From Oscillospiraceae bacterium (GTDB lineage Bacteria; Bacillota; Clostridia; Oscillospirales; Ruminococcaceae): DNA of 64,000 nt. The translations under genes were made by a program, and so were the position numbers. The notes below the pieces were generated by a model, which saw only the letters and a program-made list of their open reading frames with translations, did not search any database and was not told where the DNA came from. The stretch spans positions 1 through 64,000 of the forward strand of contig JAFUWN010000016.1 in the NCBI GenBank assembly GCA_017483465.1. Direction: 5' to 3'. Below, piece by piece: positions 25,616 to 34,517 of this stretch (positions within the stretch are counted from its first letter, which is position 1; each line of letters begins with the position of its first letter).

Positions 25616-27037
25616 TTAATTTTCCTCCTGAAGCTTTTCTAGAATCATTTTAGCGACTTTGTTAATATCACCGCAGCCCATTGTCAGAACCAGATCGCCG
25701 TCCTGTACATGATCTGTGACATACCGGCAGACATCATCAAAATTCTGATATTTGCGTTCGTCGGTATATTCGGCTTCTTCATCCTGAGGGAACCAGACTG
25801 TTGTTTCCGGATTCATGATTTCGGCAAGATTTCTGGTATAGATATTCCATTCATTTTTTTCTCTGGAACCCATAATATCTGTTAAGACAGCAATATCGGC
25901 AATGCTGAGGGCTTCTGCAAATTCTTCCAGATGCTGAACAGTTCTGGAGAATGTGAACGGCTGGAAAACTGCCCAGATTCTCTTATAAGGCATTTCTCTG
26001 GCTGCTCTGAGCGTTGCTGTGAGTTCTGTCGGATGATGGGCATAATCATCAGCGATGGTTACACCTCTGACCTTGCCTTTGATTTCAAATCTTCTGCCTG
26101 CACCGCTGAATGCCGCAAGGCCGTTCTGAATCTGTGTGAAATCAATGCCGAGATGATCGCAGGCCGCAACAGCCGCAAGGGAATTTAAAATATTATGCTC
26201 ACCGGGGACATGAATCATGATTTTTCCGAGTTCCTGACCGTTTTTCAGAACCGTATAGGCCATCTGACCGCCGAGATGTTCCGGATTCACAGCACAGTAA
26301 TTATTATTTTCTCCATAGCCGAAAGAAATCATTTCTTTTCCTGTCACACCCTCGATTGCCTTACAGGTATTGGCATCATCACCGTTATAAATAATCGTTC
26401 CGGAAGTCAGTTCGCAGAATTTATGGAAAGATTTAATAATATTGTCCACAGTTTTGAAATAATCCAGATGATCGGCATCAATATTCAGAATCACGGCAAT
26501 ATCCGGATAAAGTTTCAAAAACGTATCAACAAATTCACAGGACTCGCAGACGAAAATATCACTTGACCCTGCACAGCCGCTGCCGCCGATACACGGAAGC
26601 TTTCCGCCGATATATGCCGATAAGTCTATGCCGGCATCATGCAGAATCTGTGTCAGCATGGAAGTTGTCGTTGTCTTGCCGTGAGTACCGGAAACACAGA
26701 CGGCCTCCTGATACCAGCTGCTGACAATGCCTAACAATTCACTTCTTTCCAGAACCGGCACACCGGAGGCTCTGGCCGCAATCAGTTCCGGATTATCTGC
26801 CATGATTGCTGCCGTATGCACGATCAGATCGGCACCCTCGATATTTTCTGCCCTCTGTCCGAACATGACGGGAATTCCCATATTGCGGACAGCCTGAAGC
26901 GTATCCGTTTCATTATTGTCCGAACCTGTGAGATAAAATCCCTTGGAATGCAGGATCTGAGCAAGCGGATACATACCGCTTCCGCCGATTCCGATAAAGT
27001 GAATATGTTTTTTTTCGTCTAAAATTGATTTGTTCAT
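25616..27037 (-). CDS. murC: UDP-N-acetylmuramate--L-alanine ligase
   Basis: About 473 residues. The N-terminal Rossmann domain has HFIGIGGSGMYPLA, the ATP-binding loop is SGTHGKTTT (about 117-124), and DDYAHHPTE is the MurC signature. It adds L-Ala to UDP-MurNAc in peptidoglycan precursor synthesis. The ATG at 27037 (TAGGTG upstream) is used; an in-frame GTG at 27046 is possible. It begins the leftward block running through lexA-like, zapA, U32 and dut. Confidence 0.96.
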   Translation of the reverse strand: MNKSILDEKKHIHFIGIGGSGMYPLAQILHSKGFYLTGSDNNETDTLQAVRNMGIPVMFGQRAENIEGADLIVHTAAIMADNPELIAARASGVPVLERSELLGIVSSWYQEAVCVSGTHGKTTTTSMLTQILHDAGIDLSAYIGGKLPCIGGSGCAGSSDIFVCESCEFVDTFLKLYPDIAVILNIDADHLDYFKTVDNIIKSFHKFCELTSGTIIYNGDDANTCKAIEGVTGKEMISFGYGENNNYCAVNPEHLGGQMAYTVLKNGQELGKIMIHVPGEHNILNSLAAVAACDHLGIDFTQIQNGLAAFSGAGRRFEIKGKVRGVTIADDYAHHPTELTATLRAAREMPYKRIWAVFQPFTFSRTVQHLEEFAEALSIADIAVLTDIMGSREKNEWNIYTRNLAEIMNPETTVWFPQDEEAEYTDERKYQNFDDVCRYVTDHVQDGDLVLTMGCGDINKVAKMILEKLQEEN

Positions 27038-27201
27038 AAAATACACCTAATTTCTTCTTATTTAGTTCACATATAGAGTTTATACTAATATACAGAACTG
27101 CTTTTTGGTTACAATTGTCAGTTATGCTCCGCTGCGGACTGTTCTGTCAAAATATTCTTAGTAGAAAGCAGTTTTCCATGATTAAGGAGGTTATAATTAT
27201 T

Positions 27202-27486
27202 ATGGAAATCACAGACATCAAAATTCGCAAACTTATCACCGAAGGACGTTTACGGGCAGTTGTTTCTGTCACACTGGACAATATGCTTGCCGTCCATGAC
27301 ATCAAAGTTGTGCAGGGCGATTCCAGATTATTCATCGCCATGCCCAGCAGACGTGACGAAAATGGGGTCTTCCGTGACATTGTACATCCCATCCAGCCGG
27401 AAGCAAGAAAAATGTTTGAGGAAAAAATTCTTGATGCCTATCAGAATTACCTTGCACTGACAGAAGCCGAAGAACAGACCAGCTGA
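27202..27486 (+). CDS. spoVG: SpoVG family regulator
   Basis: 94 residues starting MEITDIKIRKL, the family opening, with LFIAMPSRRDENGVFRDIVHP as the signature. SpoVG is a small nucleic-acid-binding regulator of cell division, sporulation and exoproteins. AAGGAGG lies 11 bp before the ATG at 27202, while longer in-frame starts have no RBS. It is divergent from murC and closed by its own terminator. Confidence 0.95.
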   Translation: MEITDIKIRKLITEGRLRAVVSVTLDNMLAVHDIKVVQGDSRLFIAMPSRRDENGVFRDIVHPIQPEARKMFEEKILDAYQNYLALTEAEEQTS

Positions 27487-27520
27487 CAATTGCAAAAAAG
27501 CAGAACATAATTTAGTTTAT

Positions 27521-27552
27521 GCGGGAACGTCCGGAGCGTTCCCGTTTTTTTT
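27521..27552 (+). terminator. spoVG terminator
   Basis: CGGGAACG and CGTTCCCG form a stem around TCCGGAG, followed by eight T. Confidence 0.92.
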
Positions 27553-28105
27553 ATGCCTGACAGCCGGCTTTCATTGCTGCATATTTCAAGACAGCAATCT
27601 GTGTCTTGGAATCCGGCACAGCATCGGAAAGAATCAGCCGGACAGCCTCGTCAAACGGAATTTTCTCGACATCCAGGAATTCATCCTGATCAAGATTCTG
27701 TTCGCCGTAGTGCAGACCTTTGGCAAGATACATACGGATGACTTCACTGCAATAGGCCGGTGTGGGAAAGAGCTTTCCGAGATAGGTAAATTCTTCCGCT
27801 GTGCAGCCGCATTCTTCGAGCAGTTCCCGTTTGCCGCAGGTTTCGGGGTCTTCTCCGTATTCGAGCTTTCCGGCGGGGAGTTCGAGTGTGACAGTCTGAT
27901 GCGGATAGCGGAACTGCCGGACAAACAAGATTTCCTCCTGTTCGGTCAGGGCGAGCACACACACACCGCCGGGATGTCTGACCACTTCCCGGAATGCCTG
28001 TGAACCGTCTTCAAGCCGGACTTTATCTTTTTCGATATGCAGAATTCTGCCTTCAAAGATCTTTTCACTTTCTAATTTTGTCTCGTTCAGATGACTGCTA
28101 TTCAT
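27551..28105 (-). CDS. NUDIX hydrolase, ADP-ribose pyrophosphatase type
   Basis: 184 residues from the ATG at 28105, with AGGAG 11 bp upstream. The NUDIX box is perfect: G-x5-E-x7-R-E-L-x-E-E-x-G in GKLEYGEDPETCGKRELLEE followed by CG. The upstream RQFRYP and downstream PAYCSEVIRMYLA fit the ADP-ribose pyrophosphatase subgroup (NudF/YqkG), which splits ADP-ribose to AMP and ribose 5-phosphate. Its start overlaps the end of the yfhO-like gene by 8 bp, so the two are translationally coupled. Confidence 0.92.
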   Translation of the reverse strand: MNSSHLNETKLESEKIFEGRILHIEKDKVRLEDGSQAFREVVRHPGGVCVLALTEQEEILFVRQFRYPHQTVTLELPAGKLEYGEDPETCGKRELLEECGCTAEEFTYLGKLFPTPAYCSEVIRMYLAKGLHYGEQNLDQDEFLDVEKIPFDEAVRLILSDAVPDSKTQIAVLKYAAMKAGCQA

Positions 28106-30563
28106 GTGAATCAGCACTCCTTTCATAATTTTCATAATTTTTGAAACTTTGCAAATGCTGGATATACGCTTCCGAAGCTCTGACTCCGGAGCGATAAGTA
28201 TATTCATCTGAATGCGGCGGATCTGTAAACAGTTTTTTTCCGCAAAGCAGATAAATCATCAATAACATCAAACCGGCCAGTGTGATACAGAATCCGGCTC
28301 TTAATCCGGGCAGACGATAGGAAAATACGATCTGATTTTCTCCGACTTCGCACCGGACGGCCATAAAACCGCCGCTGACGTTCTCGATTTCAGCCGGATG
28401 TCCGTTAATTTCTGCCGTCCATCCGTCATCATACGGAACGCTGAAAAATACTAATTTTGGCTGCTGAAGCTCGATTTCTGCCGAAAAGCCTTTTGCATCA
28501 TACCGGAAATCACGGCAGGATTCAGCTTGATGCAGTTCACAGGCTTCCAGATAGCTTTTTCTGCCGAGCGACACCGCAGACAGATTTTCGATTTCTGTCA
28601 GGATATCCCGATATTTTTCCGCCTGTTCTGCATTGAGAATCAAGGCATGAATCAGCATTTTTTCTCTGACAGAATCCTGTTTATCCTGCATGGTTTCTTC
28701 TGTGACGAATTTATCATAAGTAAAGCCCATCGGAATATAATAATTATTTTTATAAATATCAAAATTATTTTCCGTCCGGTCATAGACGAAGCCCTCGAGC
28801 TGTTCTTCCGGGGAGTTGTCTTTTTCTTCTTCGGAATCTTCGTCTTTTGTCTGGACTTTATTAAAATAATATTTCACTGAGAACAGTCCCCGGAGTGTAT
28901 AATGCTCCGGTTCGGCACGGGAGGCTACATCTCTGGTAATTCCAATGCTTTTATAAAACTCCATAACAGACGGGCTGACAACGCTCTGAAAACATCTCAT
29001 ACTGGATAATCCCCAGAACATCGGATAATTATCATAATCCTGTGAAATATCCACCCGGAAATAATCATCTTCATCTGTATCATAAGAAATACTGAGATTT
29101 TCTCTGCCGTGAATTGCCTCACGGATATAAATTTCAGGATTGATGCCAATCGACTTGCCAAAATAGACAATCGACCCGGTGCAGACCAGACAGGCCATCA
29201 CTGTCAGAAGCACTGTCTTTTGCATAAAAGGCTGTTTCTGTTTCCGGAGATGCAGAATATAATATGCTCCGACCCAGCACAGCACGCTGATACCCAGACA
29301 AAGATAAAAATATACAGGTATTTTCGTAAATCTGAAAAATTTTATTTTCTCGTCTTCCTTTACCGGCAGAAGCGAAATCACACCGAAAATGCCTAACATG
29401 ACTGCACAGAATTTCATACCGGATTTCCATTCAATTTCCGGATGATCGAGGGCATATGCTGTCATCATTGCCATAATCAGCACGGGCATGTAAAACCATC
29501 TGGCATAATATCCGGCATTGAACAGACAAAACATACTGTTCAGTACGGGCACAAAGGCGAATATCACACAGAGAGAAATTAATTTTCCGGCCCAGTGTTT
29601 TTTTTGCTTCTGCATAAAGGCGATGACACCGGCCATTGAAAACAACGGCAGATATCCGCCGATAGAGGCCCATTTTGCATATTGGCTCTGAAACAGATTT
29701 GTCCTTGCAGGAGGATCCGGAATCATAAAGAAACTCTGGATAATCCGGACAATTCTGGTTCTGTCAGAATATAAAATCATATCCTGTCCGAACAGATGTT
29801 CCGAAACTCTGTTATTCAGAATTACTGCACATGCCGCCGGCAGCAAAGCGACACAGGCAATTGCTGTTCCCAGTACGGCTTCGATTGCCAGAGCAAAAAA
29901 TTTCTTCAGATTTACATGAAAATCCTGACAGGAGCACCGAATCAGAAAATATAAAATCAAAAAGATCACCTGTCCGGCGAAGAAGAAATAATTAATCACC
30001 GCCATCAGTGCGACGCTTGCCGCAAAAAAGCCTTTTCTGTTATGATTCACCAGCTCTTCCATTGCCAGCAGCATCAACGGGAAAAATGCGGTAACATCCT
30101 GAAAGTGGTTAAAAAATATGTTAAACAGCTGAAAACCGGAAAATGCATACAGCAAGCCGCCGATCACAGCGGCATCCGGTGTTTTCACAAACCGTCGTAT
30201 ATAAGCATATGCTGTCATGGAAGCAATGCCATGTTTCAGACACAGCAGCCAGGGAATAGCATATAATACCAATTTTTCCGGCAGCAGCAAGGTCAGCCAG
30301 AAAAACGGACTGCCTGTCAGATAAAATGCATAGGAGCCGATAAAACTGCTGCCTAAATCCGTATACCAATCCCAGCCGAACAGCCCGCCGTTTCTGATCA
30401 GTTCATTGGCATGGGCATAAAAAGGCAGCTGCTGGGAAACAAAATCGCCATAATAAATAAAATAGCCACTGTCCAGAATCATAATCGGAACCAGGACAGT
30501 AAATAAACTTAAAAAACCCAGTATAAATGCGAGTGCATATTTTTCACCGGCAGTTTTTCTCAA
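28098..30563 (-). CDS. YfhO family multi-spanning membrane protein
   Basis: 821 residues. The N-terminal two thirds hold about twelve hydrophobic helices, with the conserved DFVSQQLPFYAHANELIRNG and WDWYTDLGSSFIGSYAFYLTGSPF. The C-terminal part is an outer domain with VFFSVPYDDGWTAEINGHPAEI, then a final membrane helix. YfhO proteins resemble GT-C glycosyltransferases. B. subtilis YfhO is implicated in glycosylating lipoteichoic acid. The substrate here is not shown by the sequence. It is co-transcribed with the NUDIX gene. Confidence 0.88.
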   Translation of the reverse strand: MRKTAGEKYALAFILGFLSLFTVLVPIMILDSGYFIYYGDFVSQQLPFYAHANELIRNGGLFGWDWYTDLGSSFIGSYAFYLTGSPFFWLTLLLPEKLVLYAIPWLLCLKHGIASMTAYAYIRRFVKTPDAAVIGGLLYAFSGFQLFNIFFNHFQDVTAFFPLMLLAMEELVNHNRKGFFAASVALMAVINYFFFAGQVIFLILYFLIRCSCQDFHVNLKKFFALAIEAVLGTAIACVALLPAACAVILNNRVSEHLFGQDMILYSDRTRIVRIIQSFFMIPDPPARTNLFQSQYAKWASIGGYLPLFSMAGVIAFMQKQKKHWAGKLISLCVIFAFVPVLNSMFCLFNAGYYARWFYMPVLIMAMMTAYALDHPEIEWKSGMKFCAVMLGIFGVISLLPVKEDEKIKFFRFTKIPVYFYLCLGISVLCWVGAYYILHLRKQKQPFMQKTVLLTVMACLVCTGSIVYFGKSIGINPEIYIREAIHGRENLSISYDTDEDDYFRVDISQDYDNYPMFWGLSSMRCFQSVVSPSVMEFYKSIGITRDVASRAEPEHYTLRGLFSVKYYFNKVQTKDEDSEEEKDNSPEEQLEGFVYDRTENNFDIYKNNYYIPMGFTYDKFVTEETMQDKQDSVREKMLIHALILNAEQAEKYRDILTEIENLSAVSLGRKSYLEACELHQAESCRDFRYDAKGFSAEIELQQPKLVFFSVPYDDGWTAEINGHPAEIENVSGGFMAVRCEVGENQIVFSYRLPGLRAGFCITLAGLMLLMIYLLCGKKLFTDPPHSDEYTYRSGVRASEAYIQHLQSFKNYENYERSADSHE

Positions 30564-30627
30564 AAATCATCATCTCCATAGCGGAAATTTTTTTCATATC
30601 AATGCATATACTAATACAGAACGGCGG

Positions 30628-31119
30628 TTACCGGGGAACAATATTTGCCAGAATCCCTTTTTCAGAAACATCCAGAAGGGCATAACTCGGCTTTTTCCCG
30701 TCACGGGGCAGACAGAGGCTTCCGGGATTGAGAATATATAACCCGTCTTCATAGCGGCAGTCACTGACATGGGTATGACCATACAGGACAATATCTGCCT
30801 GATTCTGTCTTGCTTCATAGGCAATCCGGGCTGTGCCGAACTTGACCTGAAAATGATCGCCGTGAGCGGCAAAGATTTTATGTCCATACGGCAGATCAAG
30901 CGTCAGTGTCCGGAACAGGGTCATTTCCTGACTGTAATCACAGTTGCCTTTCAGGCAATGAAATTTCTGTTCTGTCCACGGCAGAGTATTGAACAGCTGA
31001 TATAATTCCCGTTCGCCGTCCCCTAAGTGAATAAACATATCAGCATCTTCATGCAGAAGCGTTACTTTTTGCAAAGCCTGATAATTGCCGTGTGTATCAG
31101 AAATGACAATAATTTTCAA
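30628..31119 (-). CDS. YfcE/MJ0936 family metallophosphodiesterase
   Basis: 163 residues. The calcineurin-like metal ligands are all present: SDTHGN (7-12), HLGDGE (31-36), KGNCD, AAHGDHF and YGHTHV. Members are Mn/Ni-dependent phosphodiesterases of unclear natural substrate. The gene stands alone on the minus strand with its own promoter at 31153-31181. Confidence 0.92.
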   Translation of the reverse strand: MKIIVISDTHGNYQALQKVTLLHEDADMFIHLGDGERELYQLFNTLPWTEQKFHCLKGNCDYSQEMTLFRTLTLDLPYGHKIFAAHGDHFQVKFGTARIAYEARQNQADIVLYGHTHVSDCRYEDGLYILNPGSLCLPRDGKKPSYALLDVSEKGILANIVPR

Positions 31120-31152
31120 ATGTATCTCCTCCTTTGTTCAGGAATCTATTTT

Positions 31153-31181
31153 ATTATAACACAAACTGTCAGAAATTACAA
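31153..31181 (-). promoter_or_regulatory. Promoter of the phosphodiesterase gene
   Basis: TTGTAA (31176-31181), 17-bp spacer, TATAAT (31153-31158). Confidence 0.7.
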
Positions 31182-31224
31182 TACAGTTTTCAAGAAAGAT
31201 TTTCAGAAAGAAAGGTGTTTTTTT

Positions 31225-31470
31225 ATGGATAATTATAATATCCAGAATCTGAACGGCTTATTGCAGGTCGTCAGCCAGAAACTCGGCGTTTCTCCGGAAC
31301 AGCTCCGCAAAGAACTGGAATCCGGAAAGTTTGACAGTGCCATCAAAAACATGAGTCCGGCCGAAGCAGGCAAATTCCAGCAGGCAGTTAAAAATCCGCA
31401 GATGCTGGATAAAATCATGAGCACGCCGCAGGCAAAGGCACTCTATCAGAAACTGACAGGCGGCAAATAA
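31225..31470 (+). CDS. Small helical protein, first gene of the bofA cluster
   Basis: 81 residues, no signal peptide or membrane helix. The sequence (SQKLGVSPEQLRKELESGKF, AEAGKFQQAVKNPQMLDKI) suggests a compact helical fold with repeated LGVSPEQL/NPQML-type helices. GAAAGGTG precedes the ATG at 31225. The next gene starts directly after its stop codon (TAA-ATG). No function is recognised; the company of bofA suggests sporulation or its remnant. Confidence 0.8.
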   Translation: MDNYNIQNLNGLLQVVSQKLGVSPEQLRKELESGKFDSAIKNMSPAEAGKFQQAVKNPQMLDKIMSTPQAKALYQKLTGGK

Positions 31471-31827
31471 ATGGAAAATCTGCTCGGAAAGATGCAGGAA
31501 TTACTGTCCGACCCCGAAAGTATGAAACAGATTTCCGAACTTGCCCAGATGTTCCAGTCCGGCGGAACAGAAACTTCTTCTGATCAGCCTCCGGCTTCTT
31601 CTCCGGCAGAAAATCCGTTTCCGGAATTTGATGCCAATCTGCTGTTCAAAGCCGGAGAACTGTTCCGTCAGCAGGAGCATGATAAAAATACAGATTTACT
31701 CATTGCACTCCGGCCGCATCTGCGTCCATACCGGCAGGAACGTCTTGACAAAGCCGTCAGAATGCTGAAATTATGGCATCTCTGGAAACAATTGCAGGCT
31801 TCCGGAATGCTGCATAATTTATTATAA
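31471..31827 (+). CDS. Small unknown protein, second gene of the bofA cluster
   Basis: 118 residues. A helical N-terminus (about 1-30) and C-terminus (about 55-118, with many Leu, Arg and Gln) flank a Ser/Pro-rich spacer (about 32-50). The C-terminal part (LIALRPHLRPYRQERLDKAVRM) is well formed and probably binds a partner. It starts immediately after the stop of the previous gene, so the two are translationally coupled. No family is recognised. Confidence 0.75.
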   Translation: MENLLGKMQELLSDPESMKQISELAQMFQSGGTETSSDQPPASSPAENPFPEFDANLLFKAGELFRQQEHDKNTDLLIALRPHLRPYRQERLDKAVRMLKLWHLWKQLQASGMLHNLL

Positions 31828-31860
31828 TAATTTGATTAAATTTCAAGAGGTGACAGGGAT

Positions 31861-32139
31861 ATGGCACAATCTCCACAGCAGAATTTTGATGCAATGCGTC
31901 AGGATGCAATCCGCCGTTCACGGGAAATGCAGAGGCGTGCCGTTCCCATGCCGCCGCCGGAACAGCCTCTGAAGCCTCCTGTTCCGAGGCCGGAACAGCC
32001 GCCGCTTTCTGAAGAACTGCATCATCTTCTGACGGGCTGGGACAGTGAAAAACTCACGCTGCTGGCATTATTATATCTTCTCTACAAAGAAGGGGCGGAG
32101 CCGGAGCTTCTGCTTGCACTTGCCTATATTTTATTATAA
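31861..32139 (+). CDS. Small Pro-rich protein with hydrophobic C-terminus
   Basis: 92 residues. The first half is Pro/Arg/Gln-rich and likely disordered (PVPRPEQPPLSEEL); the last 35 residues form two short Leu-rich segments ending AEPELLLALAYILL. That tail could embed in a membrane or pack against a partner. AGAGGTGA precedes the ATG. It lies 16 bp before bofA. The function is unknown. Confidence 0.75.
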   Translation: MAQSPQQNFDAMRQDAIRRSREMQRRAVPMPPPEQPLKPPVPRPEQPPLSEELHHLLTGWDSEKLTLLALLYLLYKEGAEPELLLALAYILL

Positions 32140-32155
32140 ACCGAGGAACTGCATC

Positions 32156-32419
32156 ATGGAAATTTTCAGAAATTATTTTTATATTTTATTATGGACACTT
32201 GCAATTCTGATTCTGATTTTCTTTTACATAAAACATCAGAAGCCTGTCCGGACATTTCTGCTCGGCGGCAGTACAGGCCTGACAGCCTTGTTTCTCCTGC
32301 ATTTTTACGGAGAAGCCCTTGGCTATGCCCCTACGCTCTGTCTGACAAATCTACTGACAAGCCTGCTGTTCGGCATTCCGGGGACGGCACTGATTCTTCT
32401 GACACATGTCCTCGCCTGA
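32156..32419 (+). CDS. bofA: BofA-like pro-sigma-K processing inhibitor
   Basis: 87 residues with three hydrophobic segments and the BofA ending LTSLLFGIPGTALILLTH. BofA holds the SpoIVFB protease inactive in the B. subtilis mother cell until late sporulation. GAGGAA precedes the ATG at 32156. A terminator follows. The family match is by size, topology and the C-terminal GIPG motif. Sporulation-specific promoters upstream of the cluster were not identified. Confidence 0.75.
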   Translation: MEIFRNYFYILLWTLAILILIFFYIKHQKPVRTFLLGGSTGLTALFLLHFYGEALGYAPTLCLTNLLTSLLFGIPGTALILLTHVLA

Positions 32420-32426
32420 AAATACA

Positions 32427-32460
32427 AAAAAGCGGAGATGGCTTTCATCTCCGCTTTTCT
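32427..32460. terminator. Bidirectional terminator between bofA and rplL
   Basis: AAAAGCGGAGATG and CATCTCCGCTTTT form a 13-bp stem around GCTTT. T runs are present in both directions, serving the two convergent operons. Confidence 0.92.
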
Positions 32461-32477
32461 TATCTTGCAAGTAAAAC

Positions 32478-32846
32478 TTACTTGATTTCGATTGTTGCAC
32501 CGGCTTCTTCGAGCTTAGCCTTGAGTTCTTCAGCTTCTGCTTTGGAAACGCCTTCCTTGAGGGTCTTCGGAGCACCTTCTACAACTTCCTTAGCTTCCTT
32601 CAGGCCGAGACCGAGAACATCCTTAACAGCCTTGATAACGCCCATCTTCTTGTCACCAAAGGATGCGAGAACAACATCAAATTCAGTCTTTTCTTCAGCC
32701 GGAGCTGCACCGCCTGCTGCGGGAGCTGATGCAACAGCTGCTGTTACGCCGAATTCTTCCTGAATTGCTTCTACCAGTTCTGCGAGTTCGAGAACGGAGA
32801 GAGCTTTAATATCTTCAATAAATTTCTGTGTCTTTTCAGATGCCAT
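32478..32846 (-). CDS. rplL: Ribosomal protein L7/L12
   Basis: 122 residues. The N-terminal dimerisation domain, the Ala/Gly/Pro hinge (about 37-50) and the conserved C-terminal domain ([20 protein letters not shown]) are all typical. It forms the L12 stalk that recruits GTPase factors. It follows rplJ by 69 bp. Confidence 0.98.
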   Translation of the reverse strand: MASEKTQKFIEDIKALSVLELAELVEAIQEEFGVTAAVASAPAAGGAAPAEEKTEFDVVLASFGDKKMGVIKAVKDVLGLGLKEAKEVVEGAPKTLKEGVSKAEAEELKAKLEEAGATIEIK

Positions 32847-32915
32847 GATAAAAAACTCCTTTTCAATAATTTTTAAAAATAATAAATTTAACTTGCGATT
32901 GCTATGCTGCCATTC

Positions 32916-33419
32916 TTATGCAGCTTCGCCGTTTTTGTCCACAACAGCCTGCAGTACAGCAGCGAGCTTCTGAATCGGACCCTGTAAAGAGCCGACGAGC
33001 TGTGCAAGCAGAACGTCCTTGGACGGAATCTTGGACAGAGCCATGATTTTGGTTTCATCATAGAATTCGCCTTCAACAGAACCGGCTTTCAGTTTGAAAG
33101 TTTCGGACTTTTCAGCAAATTCGCCCAGAATACGTGCCGGAGCAGTCTGATCATCAGCAGAAACTGCAACAGCAGTTGTACCGTTCAGAACTTCGTCAAA
33201 ATCAGTCACGCCGTTTGCGTTGAATGCTCTCTTGAGGAGAGTATTTTTTTCAACGAAATACTTCACGTTAGCTTCTCTCAGATTTTTTCTCAGAGCAGTA
33301 TCCTGTTCTACTGTGATGCCCTTGTAATCAACGAGGACAACAGAAACGCTGTTCTTGAGCAGTTCAGCTAATTCTTCCACTCTGGCCTGTTTGGATTCGA
33401 GAACCTTAGCACTTGGCAT
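32916..33419 (-). CDS. rplJ: Ribosomal protein L10
   Basis: 167 residues from the ATG at 33419, which has GGAGGTGA 8-9 bp upstream (the ATG at 33425 is too close to it). L10 anchors L12 dimers to 23S rRNA and represses its own mRNA by binding the leader. rplK/rplA are not upstream here; an SPFH gene is. Confidence 0.97.
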   Translation of the reverse strand: MPSAKVLESKQARVEELAELLKNSVSVVLVDYKGITVEQDTALRKNLREANVKYFVEKNTLLKRAFNANGVTDFDEVLNGTTAVAVSADDQTAPARILGEFAEKSETFKLKAGSVEGEFYDETKIMALSKIPSKDVLLAQLVGSLQGPIQKLAAVLQAVVDKNGEAA

Positions 33420-33461
33420 ATACATTCACCTCCGCAGAAATATTGTCGTACCGGAGCAACA

Positions 33462-33490
33462 GAAAAGCTCCTCCGGAGACACAGAGGAGC
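33462..33490 (-). terminator. Attenuator hairpin in the L10 leader
   Basis: GCTCCTC (33490-33484) and GAGGAGC (33474-33468) pair and are followed by TTTT. It lies between the L10-binding part of the leader and the rplJ start, as expected for L10-dependent premature termination. Confidence 0.75.
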
Positions 33491-33499
33491 AGAAAATTC

Positions 33500-33580
33500 T
33501 GATAGTCATCAAAAAAATTCAAATGCACTCCTCGGCCGGATTTATGGCAATGCCACCGGCTGTCTTAAGAATGTTATATT
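33500..33580 (-). ncRNA. Ribosomal protein L10 leader
   Basis: The minus-strand RNA has AAGACAGCCGGTGGC followed by GCCATAAATCCGGCCGAGG, matching the kink-turn-bearing L10 leader of Firmicutes, which typically ends in CUGCCGAGG. L10(L12)4 binds it to adjust rplJ-rplL expression. The exact ends are approximate. Confidence 0.85.
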
Positions 33581-33592
33581 CACGACTTTGTT

Positions 33593-33621
33593 ATTATAGC
33601 ATATTCCGGAAAATTTGTCAA
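33593..33621 (-). promoter_or_regulatory. rplJ-rplL promoter
   Basis: TTGACA (33616-33621), 17-bp spacer, TATAAT (33593-33598) with extended -10. It is nearly identical to the tRNA promoter at 2778-2806. Confidence 0.92.
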
Positions 33622-33650
33622 GTGTTTTTTTTAAATTTTTTTAAATTTTA

Positions 33651-34517
33651 TCAGGGGGCGGCATACTCGGCAGACTGATTCGCTTCCTCGACAGGAATTT
33701 CGATCATAAGACTGCCGTTATTTCCGCTTGTAACTTTCGGCATAACGCCATCCCACTTGTCAATCTGATTATACATCAGAACTTTATCAGAAAGCGATTC
33801 AGCAATTTTTTTATTGGCATCCGCCTGAGCTTCGGCTTTAGCCAGAATTGCTTCTGCTTCGGCATTGGCAGCGATGACTTTCTTTTTGGCTTCCGCCTCA
33901 GCAATCACAATCTGCTGTTTCTGTTCGGTCTGCGTTTTGATCAGATTCTGTTCGGCAACCTGTTTGGCTTCGATCGCCGCATTGAATTCGGCAGAGAAAT
34001 CAAAATTGACAATATTAAATTTTTCGATATAAATTCCATAATCATTCAATTTATGATCCAGTTCTGCCTTGACTTCATCACCGACAGAAGTACGCTCTGT
34101 AATAAGCTGTTCTGCCGTATATTTTGCAGTAGCGGCTTTCATACACTCCTGTACGACCGGAGTAATCAGCACAGTCTGATAATCCATACCGACATTCTGA
34201 TACATCTCCGCCGATTTGTTTGACACCAGTCTGTAATTGACTGCGATCGTACTGCTGACGGTCTGCAGGTCTTTCGAGACTGCCGAAGCCGGAGTCTCAT
34301 AGACCTGAATTTTATTTGAGATACTCTGCACACTCTGGATAAACGGAGCTTTAAAATGAAATCCCTCATCCAGAACATTCTGGGAAACCTCTCCGAGCGT
34401 TACAATTACGCCCGTATGTCCGGCCGGAACAATTGTTGCTGCATTTCCGGCAATGATCAAAGCTGCCAATGCGATCACAGCTGCTGTGACTCCTGCTTTT
34501 ATCTTAGATTTACTCAT
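33651..34517 (-). CDS. SPFH/Band 7 (prohibitin-like) membrane protein
   Basis: 288 residues. One N-terminal membrane helix (about 9-28) is followed by the SPFH domain (VPAGHTGVIVTLGEV to about residue 195) and an Ala/Glu/Lys-rich coiled coil (about 190-245). Such proteins form large ring or cage assemblies in membranes and often restrain proteases. The ATG overlaps the end of tyrA by 4 bp, so the two are translationally coupled although unrelated in function. Confidence 0.92.
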   Translation of the reverse strand: MSKSKIKAGVTAAVIALAALIIAGNAATIVPAGHTGVIVTLGEVSQNVLDEGFHFKAPFIQSVQSISNKIQVYETPASAVSKDLQTVSSTIAVNYRLVSNKSAEMYQNVGMDYQTVLITPVVQECMKAATAKYTAEQLITERTSVGDEVKAELDHKLNDYGIYIEKFNIVNFDFSAEFNAAIEAKQVAEQNLIKTQTEQKQQIVIAEAEAKKKVIAANAEAEAILAKAEAQADANKKIAESLSDKVLMYNQIDKWDGVMPKVTSGNNGSLMIEIPVEEANQSAEYAAP

